A DNA stretch of 39,583 nt. Source: Bacteroidales bacterium. Lineage in GTDB: Bacteria > Bacteroidota > Bacteroidia > Bacteroidales > F082. The stretch spans positions 1 to 39,583 of the forward strand of contig JAILBC010000100.1 in the NCBI GenBank assembly GCA_024681295.1, written 5' to 3'. Shown here piece after piece: positions 8,150 to 18,679 of this stretch (positions are counted from its first letter, which is position 1; every line of letters starts with the position of its first letter). A program made the translations under genes and the position numbers. Below the pieces are notes generated by a model. That model was not told where the DNA came from and did not search any database. It saw only the letters and a program-made list of their open reading frames with translations.

Positions 8150-9340
8150 ATGCGAGGACTCTACACGCTGGCGATACGTACCTACGCCGCTGCGGTGAAG
8201 GTTGCAGCGTTGTTCGACAACGCCAAGGCCAAGTTATGGGTCGAAGGACGGAAACGACGGCCCGAGACAGGTGCCGACGATGCGCTTTGGGTGTGGTTCC
8301 ATGCCGCTTCGTTGGGTGAGTTCGAGCAAGGGCGGCCTTTGATTGAAGCCCTCAAAAAACAATATCCGAATCTCAAGATCTCATTGACTTTCTTCTCTCC
8401 TTCGGGATATGAGATCAGGAAGAACTATCCTTTGGCCGACGAGGTGTTGTACCTTCCCATCGACACGATGAAGAACGCCCGACGGTGGGTGAAGCGGCAT
8501 CGTTTTGTCGCCGCCTTCTTCATTAAGTATGAGTTCTGGTTCAACTACATGACGGCCCTAAAGGAAGCGCAGATACCGCTATATTACATCTCCCTTATCC
8601 TCAAGCCCAACCAATATTTCTTCCGTTGGTACGGCGGTTGGTTCCGCAAGCAGCTTCAGAACGTCACGCATTTCTTTGTTCAGGACGAGACTACCCTGAA
8701 CTTGCTGAAAGATTTCAACAACGTGACACTTTGCGGCGACACCCGATTTGACCGTGTGGCCGACATTGCCAAGCAAGCCCAGCGGTTTCCCGAGATTGAG
8801 GCTTTCATCGCTGGTCGGAAATGCATCATTGCCGGCAGTTCCTGGCCGCCCGACGAGAAGTTGCTCATCCCCAATCTGGAGCGGCTTCCCGAAGACTACT
8901 GCATGATCATCGCACCGCACGATATCAGTGAAAAACACATCCAACAAATCCGTGAAGGGCTCAGGAATGTGAGACCCGACAAGGTGTATGTGGTAGACAC
9001 TATCGGCATGCTTTCCCAGCTCTACCAATATGCCCGTTTCGTCTACATCGGCGGCGGTTTCGGGGTCAACATCCACAACATCCAGGAGCCTGTCACCTTC
9101 GGTTGTCCTGTGGTGTTCGGTCCGAAGTACAAAAGCTTCAAGGAGGCCGTTGACCTAGTTGGTTTAAATGGCGCTTTCAGCGTCAACAACCAAGATGAGT
9201 TGAACCAAGTCTTCGACCGGCTCATCAACGACGAGACGTTTTGCCAACAAGCGTCGGCAACCTGTAAAAGCTATTTAGAATCTCAATTGGGAGCCACAGA
9301 GGTCATCCTCAAAAAGATTACATCCACTTTCTCTTTTTGA
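8150..9340 (+). CDS. waaA: 3-deoxy-D-manno-octulosonic acid (Kdo) transferase
   Basis: Inner-membrane-associated glycosyltransferase (GT30) that adds Kdo from CMP-Kdo to the lipid A precursor, the first core sugar step of LPS synthesis. The 396 residues are close to the family norm. Residues 1-22 form the membrane-associated N-terminus. HAASLGEFEQGRPL holds the catalytic-base Glu at residue 57. The CMP-Kdo binding C-terminal domain shows GDTRFDR, IIAGSSWPPDE, IIAPHD and GGGFGVNIHNIQEP. The gene ends in a 23-base convergent overlap with corA. Confidence 0.95.
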   Translation: MRGLYTLAIRTYAAAVKVAALFDNAKAKLWVEGRKRRPETGADDALWVWFHAASLGEFEQGRPLIEALKKQYPNLKISLTFFSPSGYEIRKNYPLADEVLYLPIDTMKNARRWVKRHRFVAAFFIKYEFWFNYMTALKEAQIPLYYISLILKPNQYFFRWYGGWFRKQLQNVTHFFVQDETTLNLLKDFNNVTLCGDTRFDRVADIAKQAQRFPEIEAFIAGRKCIIAGSSWPPDEKLLIPNLERLPEDYCMIIAPHDISEKHIQQIREGLRNVRPDKVYVVDTIGMLSQLYQYARFVYIGGGFGVNIHNIQEPVTFGCPVVFGPKYKSFKEAVDLVGLNGAFSVNNQDELNQVFDRLINDETFCQQASATCKSYLESQLGATEVILKKITSTFSF

Positions 9341-10235
9341 AGATGAAGATGAACACGACGGCCACCACCACCATCAGGCCGACCAATCCGTAGAATGCCC
9401 AATCCTTATCGGCAAAGGGCAAGGTCACGTTCATGCCATACAGACCGGTGATAAAGCTTAAAGGCAGGATGATGGACGAGATGATGGTGAGGATCTTCAT
9501 CGTCTCGTTGGTCTTGTTGGTCTGCATGGAGTCGAACGTCTGCGAGAGGCCTTCGATCAACTCTTCGTAATCCTCGGTCATATCCCACACCTTCTGATAG
9601 TAGTCCAAGATATTGCCCCAGTAGTCTTCCATGTACTCCACGTCCTCGGTGAAGCCTCGTATTTTACCGTTTTCGAAAAGTTGGAAGAGGCGGAGCTGCG
9701 GTTTGAAGATAGTGTTGATGAGGATGAGGTTCTTTCGGGTGATAGAGATACGTTCGATGATTTTGACTTGTTTCTCTTGCAGCAGCTCGCGATTAATCAA
9801 CTCCACATCGAGTCCCACTTTACGGAGGAGGTAGACGGATTCGGTGATCAGTTTTTCGAGGATACGGTAGAGCAGTTTATCGGAACTTTCGATATTGACC
9901 TCTTCATTGTTTTGAACCTTTTCATCGTATTCATTGAAGAGTTGCGACACTTCCCAAGGATTTTTCTCAATAGAAATAATATAGTCCTTACCCCAGAAGA
10001 GTTTAACTTCCTTAATCTTCACGAATTTATTTTGGCCGTCGAAGTTAGGGAAATGGAGGATGAGGAAGTAGTAATCGTCGTAGATATCGATTTTGGGGCG
10101 TTGGTTCACCGACTTACAGTCCTCGATATCGAGGGGGTGGAAATGAAAGCGGTCCTTGAGGAATTCGAAGTCTTCCTCACTCGGGTTGTTGAAGTGACGC
10201 CACGTGATATTGCCGATTTTGAGACTGTTGATCAT
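9318..10235 (-). CDS. corA: CorA-family magnesium/divalent metal transporter
   Basis: A 305-residue inner-membrane channel for Mg2+ (possibly Co2+/Ni2+). The large cytoplasmic N-terminal domain covers residues 1-~245. Two membrane helices follow at about 249-267 and 281-300. The signature YGMN (GMN at 267-269) sits at the end of helix 1, and the basic tail KKRKWM completes the protein. An unusual purine-rich stretch (GGGGAGGAAAGGG) directly precedes the start codon on the minus strand. It resembles a Shine-Dalgarno sequence, which most genes here lack. Confidence 0.93.
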   Translation of the reverse strand: MINSLKIGNITWRHFNNPSEEDFEFLKDRFHFHPLDIEDCKSVNQRPKIDIYDDYYFLILHFPNFDGQNKFVKIKEVKLFWGKDYIISIEKNPWEVSQLFNEYDEKVQNNEEVNIESSDKLLYRILEKLITESVYLLRKVGLDVELINRELLQEKQVKIIERISITRKNLILINTIFKPQLRLFQLFENGKIRGFTEDVEYMEDYWGNILDYYQKVWDMTEDYEELIEGLSQTFDSMQTNKTNETMKILTIISSIILPLSFITGLYGMNVTLPFADKDWAFYGLVGLMVVVAVVFIFIFKKRKWM

Positions 10236-10266
10236 ACCCTTTCCTCCCCGAAAAAATTTTTCGCTG

Positions 10267-10274
10267 CAAAACTA
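10267..10274 (-). promoter_or_regulatory. Bacteroidetes -7 promoter box for corA
   Basis: On the minus strand this reads TAGTTTTG, which fits TAnnTTTG, 31 bases before the corA start. Confidence 0.5.
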
Positions 10275-10340
10275 AACAATTTTTTTTGAAAAAAAAGCTT
10301 TATTCCTTAAAAAAAAGCTCGTTAATTGCCGTTAAGTTCC

Positions 10341-10348
10341 TATATTTG
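10341..10348 (+). promoter_or_regulatory. Bacteroidetes -7 promoter box for ruvA
   Basis: TATATTTG fits TAnnTTTG and lies 24 bases before the ruvA ATG. It probably drives the ruvA-sprA transcript. Confidence 0.55.
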
Positions 10349-10372
10349 CAGATTATTTTCAATCCGCGCCAG

Positions 10373-10954
10373 ATGTACGCCTTCATATCCGGAAAGATTG
10401 CAGAAATCACGCCTGCTTACGCCGTTGTCGACAATCACGGCGTAGGCTATTTTATCAACATCACACTCAACACGTTCGCTGCCATCGGAGAGCAGACCGA
10501 GGTGAAGCTCTACACTCATCTCCAGGTGCTCGAGGATGCCCACAACTTGTTTGGCTTTTACACGGCCAAGGAGCGTGACATGTTTGAGTTGCTGATCAGT
10601 GTGAGCGGCGTGGGCTGCAACACCGCGAGACTCATCCTTTCATCACTGACCGTCGACGAGCTCAGCACCGCCATTGCCAGTGAGGACATCCGCACCATCC
10701 AGGCGGTGAAGGGCATCGGCAGCAAGACGGCCCAACGCCTTGTGGTGGACCTCAAGGACAAGGTTAAGAAGACCGACTTCACCGAGACATTTGCCGGTCC
10801 CGCGAACAATACCGTGAAGAACGAGGCGTTATCAGCATTGGTGATTCTGGGCTTCAGCAAGAACGCGGCGAGCAAGGCACTCGACAAACTGCTCAAACAA
10901 TCGCCCGACAGCTCAGTGGAAGTATTGATCCGCGAAGCCCTCAAGTTATTATGA
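10373..10954 (+). CDS. ruvA: Holliday junction branch-migration protein RuvA
   Basis: A 193-residue DNA-binding subunit that loads the RuvB motor on four-way junctions during recombination repair. The N-terminal OB domain covers residues 1-~63 (MYAFISGKIAEITPAYAVVDNHGVGY). Two helix-hairpin-helix motifs are visible in the middle (LLISVSGVGCNTARLIL and IQAVKGIGSKTAQRLVVDLKDK). The C-terminal UBA-like RuvB-binding domain covers ~145-193 (ALSALVILGFSKNAASKAL). Its TGA overlaps the sprA ATG (ATGA), so the two genes are translationally coupled. Confidence 0.96.
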   Translation: MYAFISGKIAEITPAYAVVDNHGVGYFINITLNTFAAIGEQTEVKLYTHLQVLEDAHNLFGFYTAKERDMFELLISVSGVGCNTARLILSSLTVDELSTAIASEDIRTIQAVKGIGSKTAQRLVVDLKDKVKKTDFTETFAGPANNTVKNEALSALVILGFSKNAASKALDKLLKQSPDSSVEVLIREALKLL

Positions 10955-13900
10955 ACCGTATGAAACGACATATCATCCTGTTTTTATTGCTAGCGTTGCT
11001 GGTACCCGGCTTCGCGCAGCAACCCGACTACCATGAGTCGAACTTGGACCTCAAAGAGCCATCCAACATCACCCATGAGGTAGAGTATGACCCCCTCACG
11101 GGACAATATACTTTCAAGCACAAGATCGGCGACTTCGAGTATATGACGCCGACCACCCTGTCGCAGCAAGACTATTTCAACTACAAGAACCGCAAGAATG
11201 TGATGGAATACTGGAGGGAGCGCCGCATGCAGAACACCAAGTCGGCCAACCAGAGCAACTCCATCATCCCGCCTCTCTATATCGGCGGCGAGGCTTTCGA
11301 CCTGATTTTTGGAAGCAACACCATCGACATCCGTCCGCAAGGCTCGGTCGACCTGACTTTTGGCATCAAGCACAACTACCGCGGCGACCCCCAGATGACC
11401 AAACAGCATACTACCAACTTCGACTTTGACCAGGACATCCAGCTGAACGTCATCGCCAAGATCGGCGACAAGATCAACTTCAACATCAACAAAAACACCA
11501 AGGCCACCTTCAATTTCGAAGACCTGATGAAGTTGAAGTACGAAGGCAAGGAAGACGAGATCCTCCAGCTGCTTGAAGCTGGTGACGTGAGTTTCCCGCT
11601 TAACAGCACCCTCATCACCGGTACCCAGCGCCTGTTCGGCCTGAAGTCAAAACTGAAGTTCGGCAAGACCACCATCACCTCCGTGGTATCCTACCAGGAG
11701 AGCGAGTCGCGAAACATCTCCGTGCAAGGTGGCGCGCAGACCAGCGACTTCAACATCAGCTGCCTTGACTATGAGGAAAACCGCCACTTCTTCTTGAGCC
11801 AGTATTTCAGGGAGCAGTACGAAGCCGCCCTGTCGACCCTGCCCACCGTCACTTCAAGCGTCAACATCACCAAGATTGAGGTGTGGGTCACCAACACCAA
11901 CTCCACTACCATCGACACCCGTAACATCTTGGCATTAAACGATTTAGGTGAAGGAAAAGAAAAATGGATCTATAGTCCCGAAGTGCATCCCGCCAACACG
12001 GCGACCATCTATCCCCGTAACGACGCCAACAGCCTGCTGACACGCATCGATACCACACAGATCCGTGACATCAGCGCAGTGACCAACTACATGTCGGGCG
12101 ACCCCTTGCACATCGGCAAGCAGGGCTATATGGTCTCGGGCCGCGACTTCGAGAAGATTGAGAACGCACGCCGTCTGAGTCCCTCGGAATTCTCCCTGAA
12201 CTCCAAATTGGGTTTCATCTCGTTGAACATCAACCTGAACTCCAACCAGACGCTGGCCGTGGCCTACCAGTACACCATTGTGGGCAGCGACCGCGTTTAC
12301 CAAGTAGGTGAGTTCTCCGACGAGGGTATCAACACCCCAAAGGTGCTGGTGGCCAAGCTGCTGCGTGGTACCACGGTGAACACCTCCATGCCCATCTGGG
12401 ACCTGATGATGAAAAACGTGTATAACATCAGGGCCTACCAAATCGGTTCGAACGACTTCATGCTCAACATTTTCTATAACGGCAGTTCGAGCAGCACCCC
12501 GATGGGCTACTTCACAGAGGGACCCGAGAATGTAAAAGGCGTTTCACTGTTAAACTTGCTCGGGCTCGATAACCTGACCCAGCAGAACAACCCCATCCCC
12601 GGTGGTGATGGTGTGTTCGACTTCTTGAATGGTGCGCATACTACCGGCGGTACCATCAACTCCGCCAACGGACGCATTTACTTCCCCGTGCTGGAGCCTT
12701 TTGGAAGCCACATCCGCCAAGTCTTTTCGGAGAACGCCGACTTGGCCAACAAATACGCCTACGACTCGTTGTACACGATGACCAAGACTTCGGCGGAGCA
12801 GTATTCCGACAAGAACCGTTTCACCTTGCAAGGCCATTATTCCTCACAGTCGGGCAGCGAGATCAGCCTGAACGCTATGAACGTGGCACAAGGCTCAGTG
12901 ACCGTGACGGCAGGCGGACGCACCCTGGCTGAGAACGTCGATTACACCGTTGACTATACTTTGGGCCGTGTAACCATCATCAACGAGGGCATCTTGAATT
13001 CTGGCACCCCGATTAACATCTCATTGGAGAGCAACTCCGGGTTCAGTGCCTTGAAGAAGACCTTCCTGGGCTCCCGGGTGGAGCATGAGTTCAACCCCGA
13101 CTTCCGCTTGGGCGGTACCGTACTCTATTTAGGAGAGCGCTCCTACACCCAGAAAATCAACTATGGCGAGGAAGCCATCTCTAACACCATTTATGGTTTC
13201 GACTTCAGCTACAACACCGAGGCACGGTGGCTCACCAGCGCCATCGACTGGCTGCCTGGCATCAGCACCAAGGCTCCATCGAGGATCCATCTCGATGGAG
13301 AATTTGCCCGTTTCATCCCCGGCCTTTCCAAGTCGGTGAGCGAGCGAGGCACCTCTTACATCGATGACTTCGAAGGTGCCAAGTCGACCATCGACCTCAG
13401 GCTGTATAGCCAGTGGTACCTCTCCAGCACGCCGCAGCACCAGACCGATCTCTTCCCCGAGGCGGCAGCCAACACTGGGTTGGACTATGGTAAGAACAGG
13501 GCCAAGCTAGCCTGGTTCACCATCGACCACAACGTGTTCTACGACCGCAACACCACCATACGCCCGAAGAACATCACCGCCGACGAACTGTCGAAGCACA
13601 GCGTCCGTCAGGTGTTAGAGACCGAGCTCTTCCCAGCCAGGGACATCGCCGCTGGAACGCCCACCAACATGTCGGTGCTCAACCTCGCCTTCTTCCCCAA
13701 CGAGAGGGGACCTTACAATTACGACGTCACGCCCAGCAACTATTCGGCCGGTATCAACGAAAACGGCGAACTCTACGACCCACAGTCGCGTTGGGCAGGT
13801 ATCCAGCGACGCATGGAGACCACTGACTTCGAGGCCACCAACATCGAGTATATCGAGTTCTGGCTGATGGATCCCTTCGCCGATCCAGAATACCAGGACA

Positions 13901-16900
13901 ACCCTGGAAAGCTTTACATCAACCTCGGTGACATCTCTGAGGACATGTTACGCGACGGTCGCAAATACTATGAAAACGGCATGCCCGACAACGAAGAGAT
14001 TGCGAACGTCGACACCACCATCTGGGGCCGTGTACCCACTTTGCAGGACCTCGTCGGCACCTTCAGCACCAACCCCGACGCCCGCCAATACCAAGACATC
14101 GGCTACGATGGCCTGCGCGACGTGGACGAGCAAAGTTTCTTCGAGGACAGCTACCTCAGCGTCATCCGCAACCAATTCGGAGAAGGCTCAACGGCCTACC
14201 GCAACGCCCATGCCGACCCGTCGGGAGACAACTATCACTATTTCAGATCATCGGAATGGAACGACGATGACATCCACAGCAGCATCATCGAGCGCTACCG
14301 CAACTTTAACGGCGTAGAAGGCAACTCACCCTCCGAGTCGCAGCGTACCGAGAGCTATCCCACCAGCAACACCACGCTACCCGATGGCGAAGACATCAAC
14401 AACGACAACACCCTGAGCGAGTCGGAACGCTACTATCAATATGAGATCGACCTGAACCCCAACCAAATGGTGGTGGGCAAAAACCACATCGCCGACATCT
14501 ACGAGGCCAACAACGTGAAGTTGGCCAACGGTGAGACTGGCAGCGTGAAATGGTATCAGTTCAGGGTGCCTGTGAAGCAGCCCGACAAGGTCGTTGGACG
14601 CATCGAGGACTTCTCCTCCATCCGTTTCATGCGTATGTTCGTCCGCGACTTCCAGAAGCCCGTAGTGCTGCGTTTCGCCACCCTCGACCTCGTGAAGGGA
14701 GAGTGGAGAACCTACACGCAGAATATCCAGGCGCCAGGCGAGTACATCCCTAACGACATCGCCAACGCCACCACGATGGACATCTCCGCCGTGAACATCG
14801 AAGAAAACGGCCGTCGCGCCCCTATCCCCTACGTCATCCCTCCAGGCATCACCCAAGAGCAGATTGTGGGAACCACCGCGGTGACCAAGCTCAATGAGCA
14901 GTCGCTCCAGCTCACCGTGCAGAACCTCGTCGATGGTGACGGAAGGGCCATTTACAAGACCACGGCCTTCGACCTTCGCCAGTACAAATACCTGAAGATG
15001 TTCGTCCACGCCGAGCAAGCCCATGAAGAGGACCCGCTCTATGATCAGGACCTCACCGTGTTCATGAGACTAGGCACCGACTTCACCGAGAACTACTACG
15101 AATATGAGATTCCGCTGAAGGTGACACCTTGGGGAACGCCTTACACCAACAAAGAGGGTATCTGGCCTGAAATCAACAACATCGAGATCCTGCTTGAGGA
15201 CCTGGTGACGGTGAAGTCGAACCGCAACGCCGCCATGAACCAGCCCGGAAGCCATGTAAAACTCAACTTCATTTATTCCGAGCGTTTCAAGAAAGGCAAT
15301 GTTGACGGTCAGGACTATTATCATACCATCAAGGTCATCGGTAACCCGAGCATCAGCGACGTGCAGGCCATGATGATCGGTATCCGCAACCCGAAGCGCC
15401 AAGGTCTTGAAAACGCCACCGACGACGGCTTGACCAAGAGTGTGGTGGTTTGGGTTAACGAACTGAGACTCACTGACTTAAGCAGCAACGGCGGCATTGC
15501 TGGAACTGGCCGCATGGAAGCCACCTTGGCCGACTTGGGTCGTTTCGTGGTGAGCGGTTCGTACAAGTCAGGCGGCTTCGGTGCCCTTGACAGCGACATC
15601 ATCGACAACACCTTCGAGGCCAACACCCAGTTCAGCGTCTCGACCGACCTCGAGTTGGGCAAGTTCTTCGACAACAGCGGCATCAAGATCCCGCTCCATG
15701 TAGACTACGGCAAGAACGTGACCACCCCGATGTACAACCCCTACGACCCCGACATCCGTCTCAACGACGCCCTTGCTATCATGGACACCCAACGGCAGCG
15801 TGACTCGCTGACCTCCATCGTCCACAGCATGACACAGTACAAGAACATCAACGTGATGAACATGCGGAAGGATCGTACGGCCAAGCGCAACAAGAAAGAC
15901 GAGAAGACCGAGGGCAAGCCGGCGAACAACCCGAGGGATCCTAACAACAGAAGTGGAAATCGCGGAGGCATGCCTACGGTGCACATCTACGATATCGAAA
16001 ACTTCAACCTCTCCTTCTCTTACAGTGAGACCAATCAGGAGAACCCCGACATACAATATTACAACACCAAGAACTACCGAGGCAACTTGGGCTATAACTA
16101 TGCCGGCAACCCGAAGAACGTTGCGCCTTTTGCCAAGGCGAAGTGGGCTTCGAAGTCGTACCTTGCCTTGATCAAGGACATCAACTTCTACTATCTGCCC
16201 AAGAGCATCTCCTTCAACACGGAGATGAACCGCATGACCTCGGAGCGTTTGCTGCGCAACAAGAGCGGCGGCGAGATCATCATCAACCCGACCATCTCGA
16301 AGCAGTGGGATTGGGACCGCAACTACCAGTTCCGTTTCGACCTCACCAAGGGCTTGACATTTGACTATTCGGCCCGAGCGGAAGCCTATGTGTACGAGCC
16401 CGCCGGCAACCCTGACAAAGGAACAGAGGAGTGGAAACTCAACCAGGACACCATCAAGCGTGAGTTGCTCCATTTCGGCTCCATGTCGCGTTTCCAGCAG
16501 ACGATCAACGTGAACTACACCATCCCCATCAACAAGTTACCGTTGCTGAATTGGGTAACCGCCAATGCCAGCTACCAGGGACAGTATTTCTGGAACGCCT
16601 CGGCCTTGTCCATCCAGCACCGTTTGGGCAACAGCATAGAGAACTCCAACAACATCCAAGGCAATGCGAACCTCGACTTCACCAAGATCTACAACAGCAT
16701 TCCTTATCTGAAGAATCTCAACTCTTCGAAGAAGATGAATGCCAACAAGAGACAGGAAAGCAAGAAGGAAACGAAGACAGAGAAAGGCCAAACGGCAGAC
16801 AGCACTGTGATGAAGCCTAAGGCCGAGGTTGGAAAGGCTTTGCTTGACGGGACGTTGAAGATTGCCACGATGGTCAAGCGTGCCTCGCTCACCTACTCGA

Positions 16901-18237
16901 TCAACAGTGGACAGAACCTCCCAGGCTTCATGCCCAAGCCCAACTATTTCGGGATGAGTGCCGGCGAATGGGCACCAGGATGGGAATTTGCGCTAGGTCT
17001 CCCAGGCGACATCTACGACCAGGCGGTCAGCAGCGGATGGATCACGCTTGACTCCATCCTGAGCGAGCCTTATATCAGGAGAAGCACTGAGAACCTCAAC
17101 TACCGTGTCAACTGCGAACCTTTCAACGGCTTTAAGATTGACATCACGGGCAACAGCACCTACGTTGAGAACTATCAGCACTATTTCAGGGCCAACTCCT
17201 TTGGCTATTTCGAAATCTTCACTCCGACCACCGCGGGTAACTTCAGCTCTTCCACCATGCTGATCAAGACCGCCTTTGCCGATGGCAGTGGTGACGACGA
17301 GTCGTCGCCCGTCTTCGACCAGATGCTGGCCAACCGAAGCATCATTGCCGACCGTATTGCCAAGAACAATCCCGCATGGGTCTCTGAGGTCAACGAATAT
17401 GTCTTCGACACCGTCGCCGGCAGTTACTTCCCGAAGGGCTACAGTGCCTCGTCGATGGAAGTGTTGCTTTACTCTTTCCTCTCCGCCTATTCGGGACAGG
17501 ATGCTGCGACCATCAAACTTAGTCCCTTCCAGAAGATTCCTTTCCCGAACTGGAACTTGACATACAACGGATTGACCAACATTCCCGCGATAGGTTCCCT
17601 CTTCAAGACCGTCAATCTCACCCACTCCTACCGGTCCACCTACACCATCAGTAACTGGGCGAGCAATGTGTATTACGATGAGAACAACCCCATCCAGACT
17701 TACGAGAACAGCACTGACATCATCCCCAAGATCGAGACCCAACAGATGGTGCTGAACGAACAGTTCATGCCGCTGGTTGGCATCGACGTCGGTTTCCAAA
17801 ACTCGCTCACTTGCAATGTACAATACAAGAAGTCTAGGTCGATGACCTTGAGTTTCTCTAACAACCAGCTCACCGAGGTGATGGGGCGTGAGATTGTGTT
17901 TGGTGCCGGATACCGCATCAAGGGGTTGAAGTTCAACATCGTTTCGATGACGGGCGGTGGCAACAAGAAGACTGTGAACAATGACCTGGTGTTGAAGCTC
18001 GACATCGGCTTCAAGCACGACAAGACGACGTTGCGGCGCATTGACGAGAACAACAGCCAAGTCTCGGCAGGACAGAACAAAATCAACATCTACCTCACGG
18101 GCGACTACCAGTTCAGTTCCCGTTTGAGTGCTCAGGCCTTCTTCAAGCGCGACATGAACACCCCGTTTGTATCGACTTCATTCCCCACCGCCACCACCTT
18201 TGCCGGTTTGATGATTCGGTTCAACTTAGCACAATAA
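10951..18237 (+). CDS. sprA: T9SS outer-membrane translocon / gliding motility protein SprA
   Basis: A giant 2428-residue protein. SprA (Sov in Porphyromonas) forms the very large single-chain beta-barrel through which T9SS cargo crosses the outer membrane. A signal peptide (MKRHIILFLLLALLVPGFAQ) starts at the second Met. An alternation of barrel strands and long periplasmic/extracellular segments follows. Family-typical pieces include PLYIGGEAFDLIFGSNTIDIRPQGS near residue 110-135, VDLTFGIKHNY, RGTSYIDDFEGAKSTIDLR around residue 800, and a final strand ending in F (TFAGLMIRFNLAQ). The length agrees with full-length SprA proteins. The ruvA-sprA-gcvH order is typical of Bacteroidetes. The T9SS cargo protein at the left end of the window would be a client. 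Confidence 0.95.
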   Translation: MNRMKRHIILFLLLALLVPGFAQQPDYHESNLDLKEPSNITHEVEYDPLTGQYTFKHKIGDFEYMTPTTLSQQDYFNYKNRKNVMEYWRERRMQNTKSANQSNSIIPPLYIGGEAFDLIFGSNTIDIRPQGSVDLTFGIKHNYRGDPQMTKQHTTNFDFDQDIQLNVIAKIGDKINFNINKNTKATFNFEDLMKLKYEGKEDEILQLLEAGDVSFPLNSTLITGTQRLFGLKSKLKFGKTTITSVVSYQESESRNISVQGGAQTSDFNISCLDYEENRHFFLSQYFREQYEAALSTLPTVTSSVNITKIEVWVTNTNSTTIDTRNILALNDLGEGKEKWIYSPEVHPANTATIYPRNDANSLLTRIDTTQIRDISAVTNYMSGDPLHIGKQGYMVSGRDFEKIENARRLSPSEFSLNSKLGFISLNINLNSNQTLAVAYQYTIVGSDRVYQVGEFSDEGINTPKVLVAKLLRGTTVNTSMPIWDLMMKNVYNIRAYQIGSNDFMLNIFYNGSSSSTPMGYFTEGPENVKGVSLLNLLGLDNLTQQNNPIPGGDGVFDFLNGAHTTGGTINSANGRIYFPVLEPFGSHIRQVFSENADLANKYAYDSLYTMTKTSAEQYSDKNRFTLQGHYSSQSGSEISLNAMNVAQGSVTVTAGGRTLAENVDYTVDYTLGRVTIINEGILNSGTPINISLESNSGFSALKKTFLGSRVEHEFNPDFRLGGTVLYLGERSYTQKINYGEEAISNTIYGFDFSYNTEARWLTSAIDWLPGISTKAPSRIHLDGEFARFIPGLSKSVSERGTSYIDDFEGAKSTIDLRLYSQWYLSSTPQHQTDLFPEAAANTGLDYGKNRAKLAWFTIDHNVFYDRNTTIRPKNITADELSKHSVRQVLETELFPARDIAAGTPTNMSVLNLAFFPNERGPYNYDVTPSNYSAGINENGELYDPQSRWAGIQRRMETTDFEATNIEYIEFWLMDPFADPEYQDNPGKLYINLGDISEDMLRDGRKYYENGMPDNEEIANVDTTIWGRVPTLQDLVGTFSTNPDARQYQDIGYDGLRDVDEQSFFEDSYLSVIRNQFGEGSTAYRNAHADPSGDNYHYFRSSEWNDDDIHSSIIERYRNFNGVEGNSPSESQRTESYPTSNTTLPDGEDINNDNTLSESERYYQYEIDLNPNQMVVGKNHIADIYEANNVKLANGETGSVKWYQFRVPVKQPDKVVGRIEDFSSIRFMRMFVRDFQKPVVLRFATLDLVKGEWRTYTQNIQAPGEYIPNDIANATTMDISAVNIEENGRRAPIPYVIPPGITQEQIVGTTAVTKLNEQSLQLTVQNLVDGDGRAIYKTTAFDLRQYKYLKMFVHAEQAHEEDPLYDQDLTVFMRLGTDFTENYYEYEIPLKVTPWGTPYTNKEGIWPEINNIEILLEDLVTVKSNRNAAMNQPGSHVKLNFIYSERFKKGNVDGQDYYHTIKVIGNPSISDVQAMMIGIRNPKRQGLENATDDGLTKSVVVWVNELRLTDLSSNGGIAGTGRMEATLADLGRFVVSGSYKSGGFGALDSDIIDNTFEANTQFSVSTDLELGKFFDNSGIKIPLHVDYGKNVTTPMYNPYDPDIRLNDALAIMDTQRQRDSLTSIVHSMTQYKNINVMNMRKDRTAKRNKKDEKTEGKPANNPRDPNNRSGNRGGMPTVHIYDIENFNLSFSYSETNQENPDIQYYNTKNYRGNLGYNYAGNPKNVAPFAKAKWASKSYLALIKDINFYYLPKSISFNTEMNRMTSERLLRNKSGGEIIINPTISKQWDWDRNYQFRFDLTKGLTFDYSARAEAYVYEPAGNPDKGTEEWKLNQDTIKRELLHFGSMSRFQQTINVNYTIPINKLPLLNWVTANASYQGQYFWNASALSIQHRLGNSIENSNNIQGNANLDFTKIYNSIPYLKNLNSSKKMNANKRQESKKETKTEKGQTADSTVMKPKAEVGKALLDGTLKIATMVKRASLTYSINSGQNLPGFMPKPNYFGMSAGEWAPGWEFALGLPGDIYDQAVSSGWITLDSILSEPYIRRSTENLNYRVNCEPFNGFKIDITGNSTYVENYQHYFRANSFGYFEIFTPTTAGNFSSSTMLIKTAFADGSGDDESSPVFDQMLANRSIIADRIAKNNPAWVSEVNEYVFDTVAGSYFPKGYSASSMEVLLYSFLSAYSGQDAATIKLSPFQKIPFPNWNLTYNGLTNIPAIGSLFKTVNLTHSYRSTYTISNWASNVYYDENNPIQTYENSTDIIPKIETQQMVLNEQFMPLVGIDVGFQNSLTCNVQYKKSRSMTLSFSNNQLTEVMGREIVFGAGYRIKGLKFNIVSMTGGGNKKTVNNDLVLKLDIGFKHDKTTLRRIDENNSQVSAGQNKINIYLTGDYQFSSRLSAQAFFKRDMNTPFVSTSFPTATTFAGLMIRFNLAQ

Positions 18238-18279
18238 AGACTATTTCTTAAATACTAACCTTAAATAAAAACAAACAAA

Positions 18280-18669
18280 ATGAACATTCCAACTAACTTA
18301 AAGTACACGAAAGACGATGAGTGGATCCGCGTGGAAGGCGAATTTGGCTACATCGGCATCACTGATTATGCACAACACGAACTGGGTGACATCACCTTTG
18401 TCGACATTGATCCTGACCTGGTGGGCGAGACCCTTGAAGCCGAGGAAGAGTTCGGCGCCGTTGAGGCTGTGAAGACCACTGCCGAGTTGACCATGCCTGT
18501 CGCCGGTGAAGTTGTCGAAGTGAATGAAACCCTGGCCGACGAAGAGAACGCCAAGTTGGTCAACACCGATCCTTATGGCGAGGGTTGGATGCTGAAGATC
18601 AAGGTGAGCGACGCCGCCGAGCTTGACAACCTGCTCGATGCCGCCGCCTACGAGGCCAAAATCCAGTAA
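18280..18669 (+). CDS. gcvH: glycine cleavage system H protein
   Basis: A 129-residue lipoyl carrier of the glycine cleavage complex. It shuttles the aminomethyl group between the P, T and L proteins in the cytoplasm. The lipoyl-accepting Lys65 sits in GAVEAVKTTAEL, followed by MPVAGEVVEVNE, the usual hairpin of the lipoyl domain. N-terminal KYTKDDEWI and GITDYAQHELGDI are diagnostic. It lies 42 bases after sprA. No gcvT or gcvP is in the window, so its placement reflects conserved gene order rather than a gcv operon. Confidence 0.96.
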   Translation: MNIPTNLKYTKDDEWIRVEGEFGYIGITDYAQHELGDITFVDIDPDLVGETLEAEEEFGAVEAVKTTAELTMPVAGEVVEVNETLADEENAKLVNTDPYGEGWMLKIKVSDAAELDNLLDAAAYEAKIQ

Positions 18670-18679
18670 TACCATCCTC

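Noticed and set aside
15568..18060. Long minus-strand open frames of 301 and 355 codons opposite sprA
   Set aside because: They are antisense shadows of a GC-rich, Asn/Thr-rich coding region. Their translations are Val/Asp-rich without motifs.
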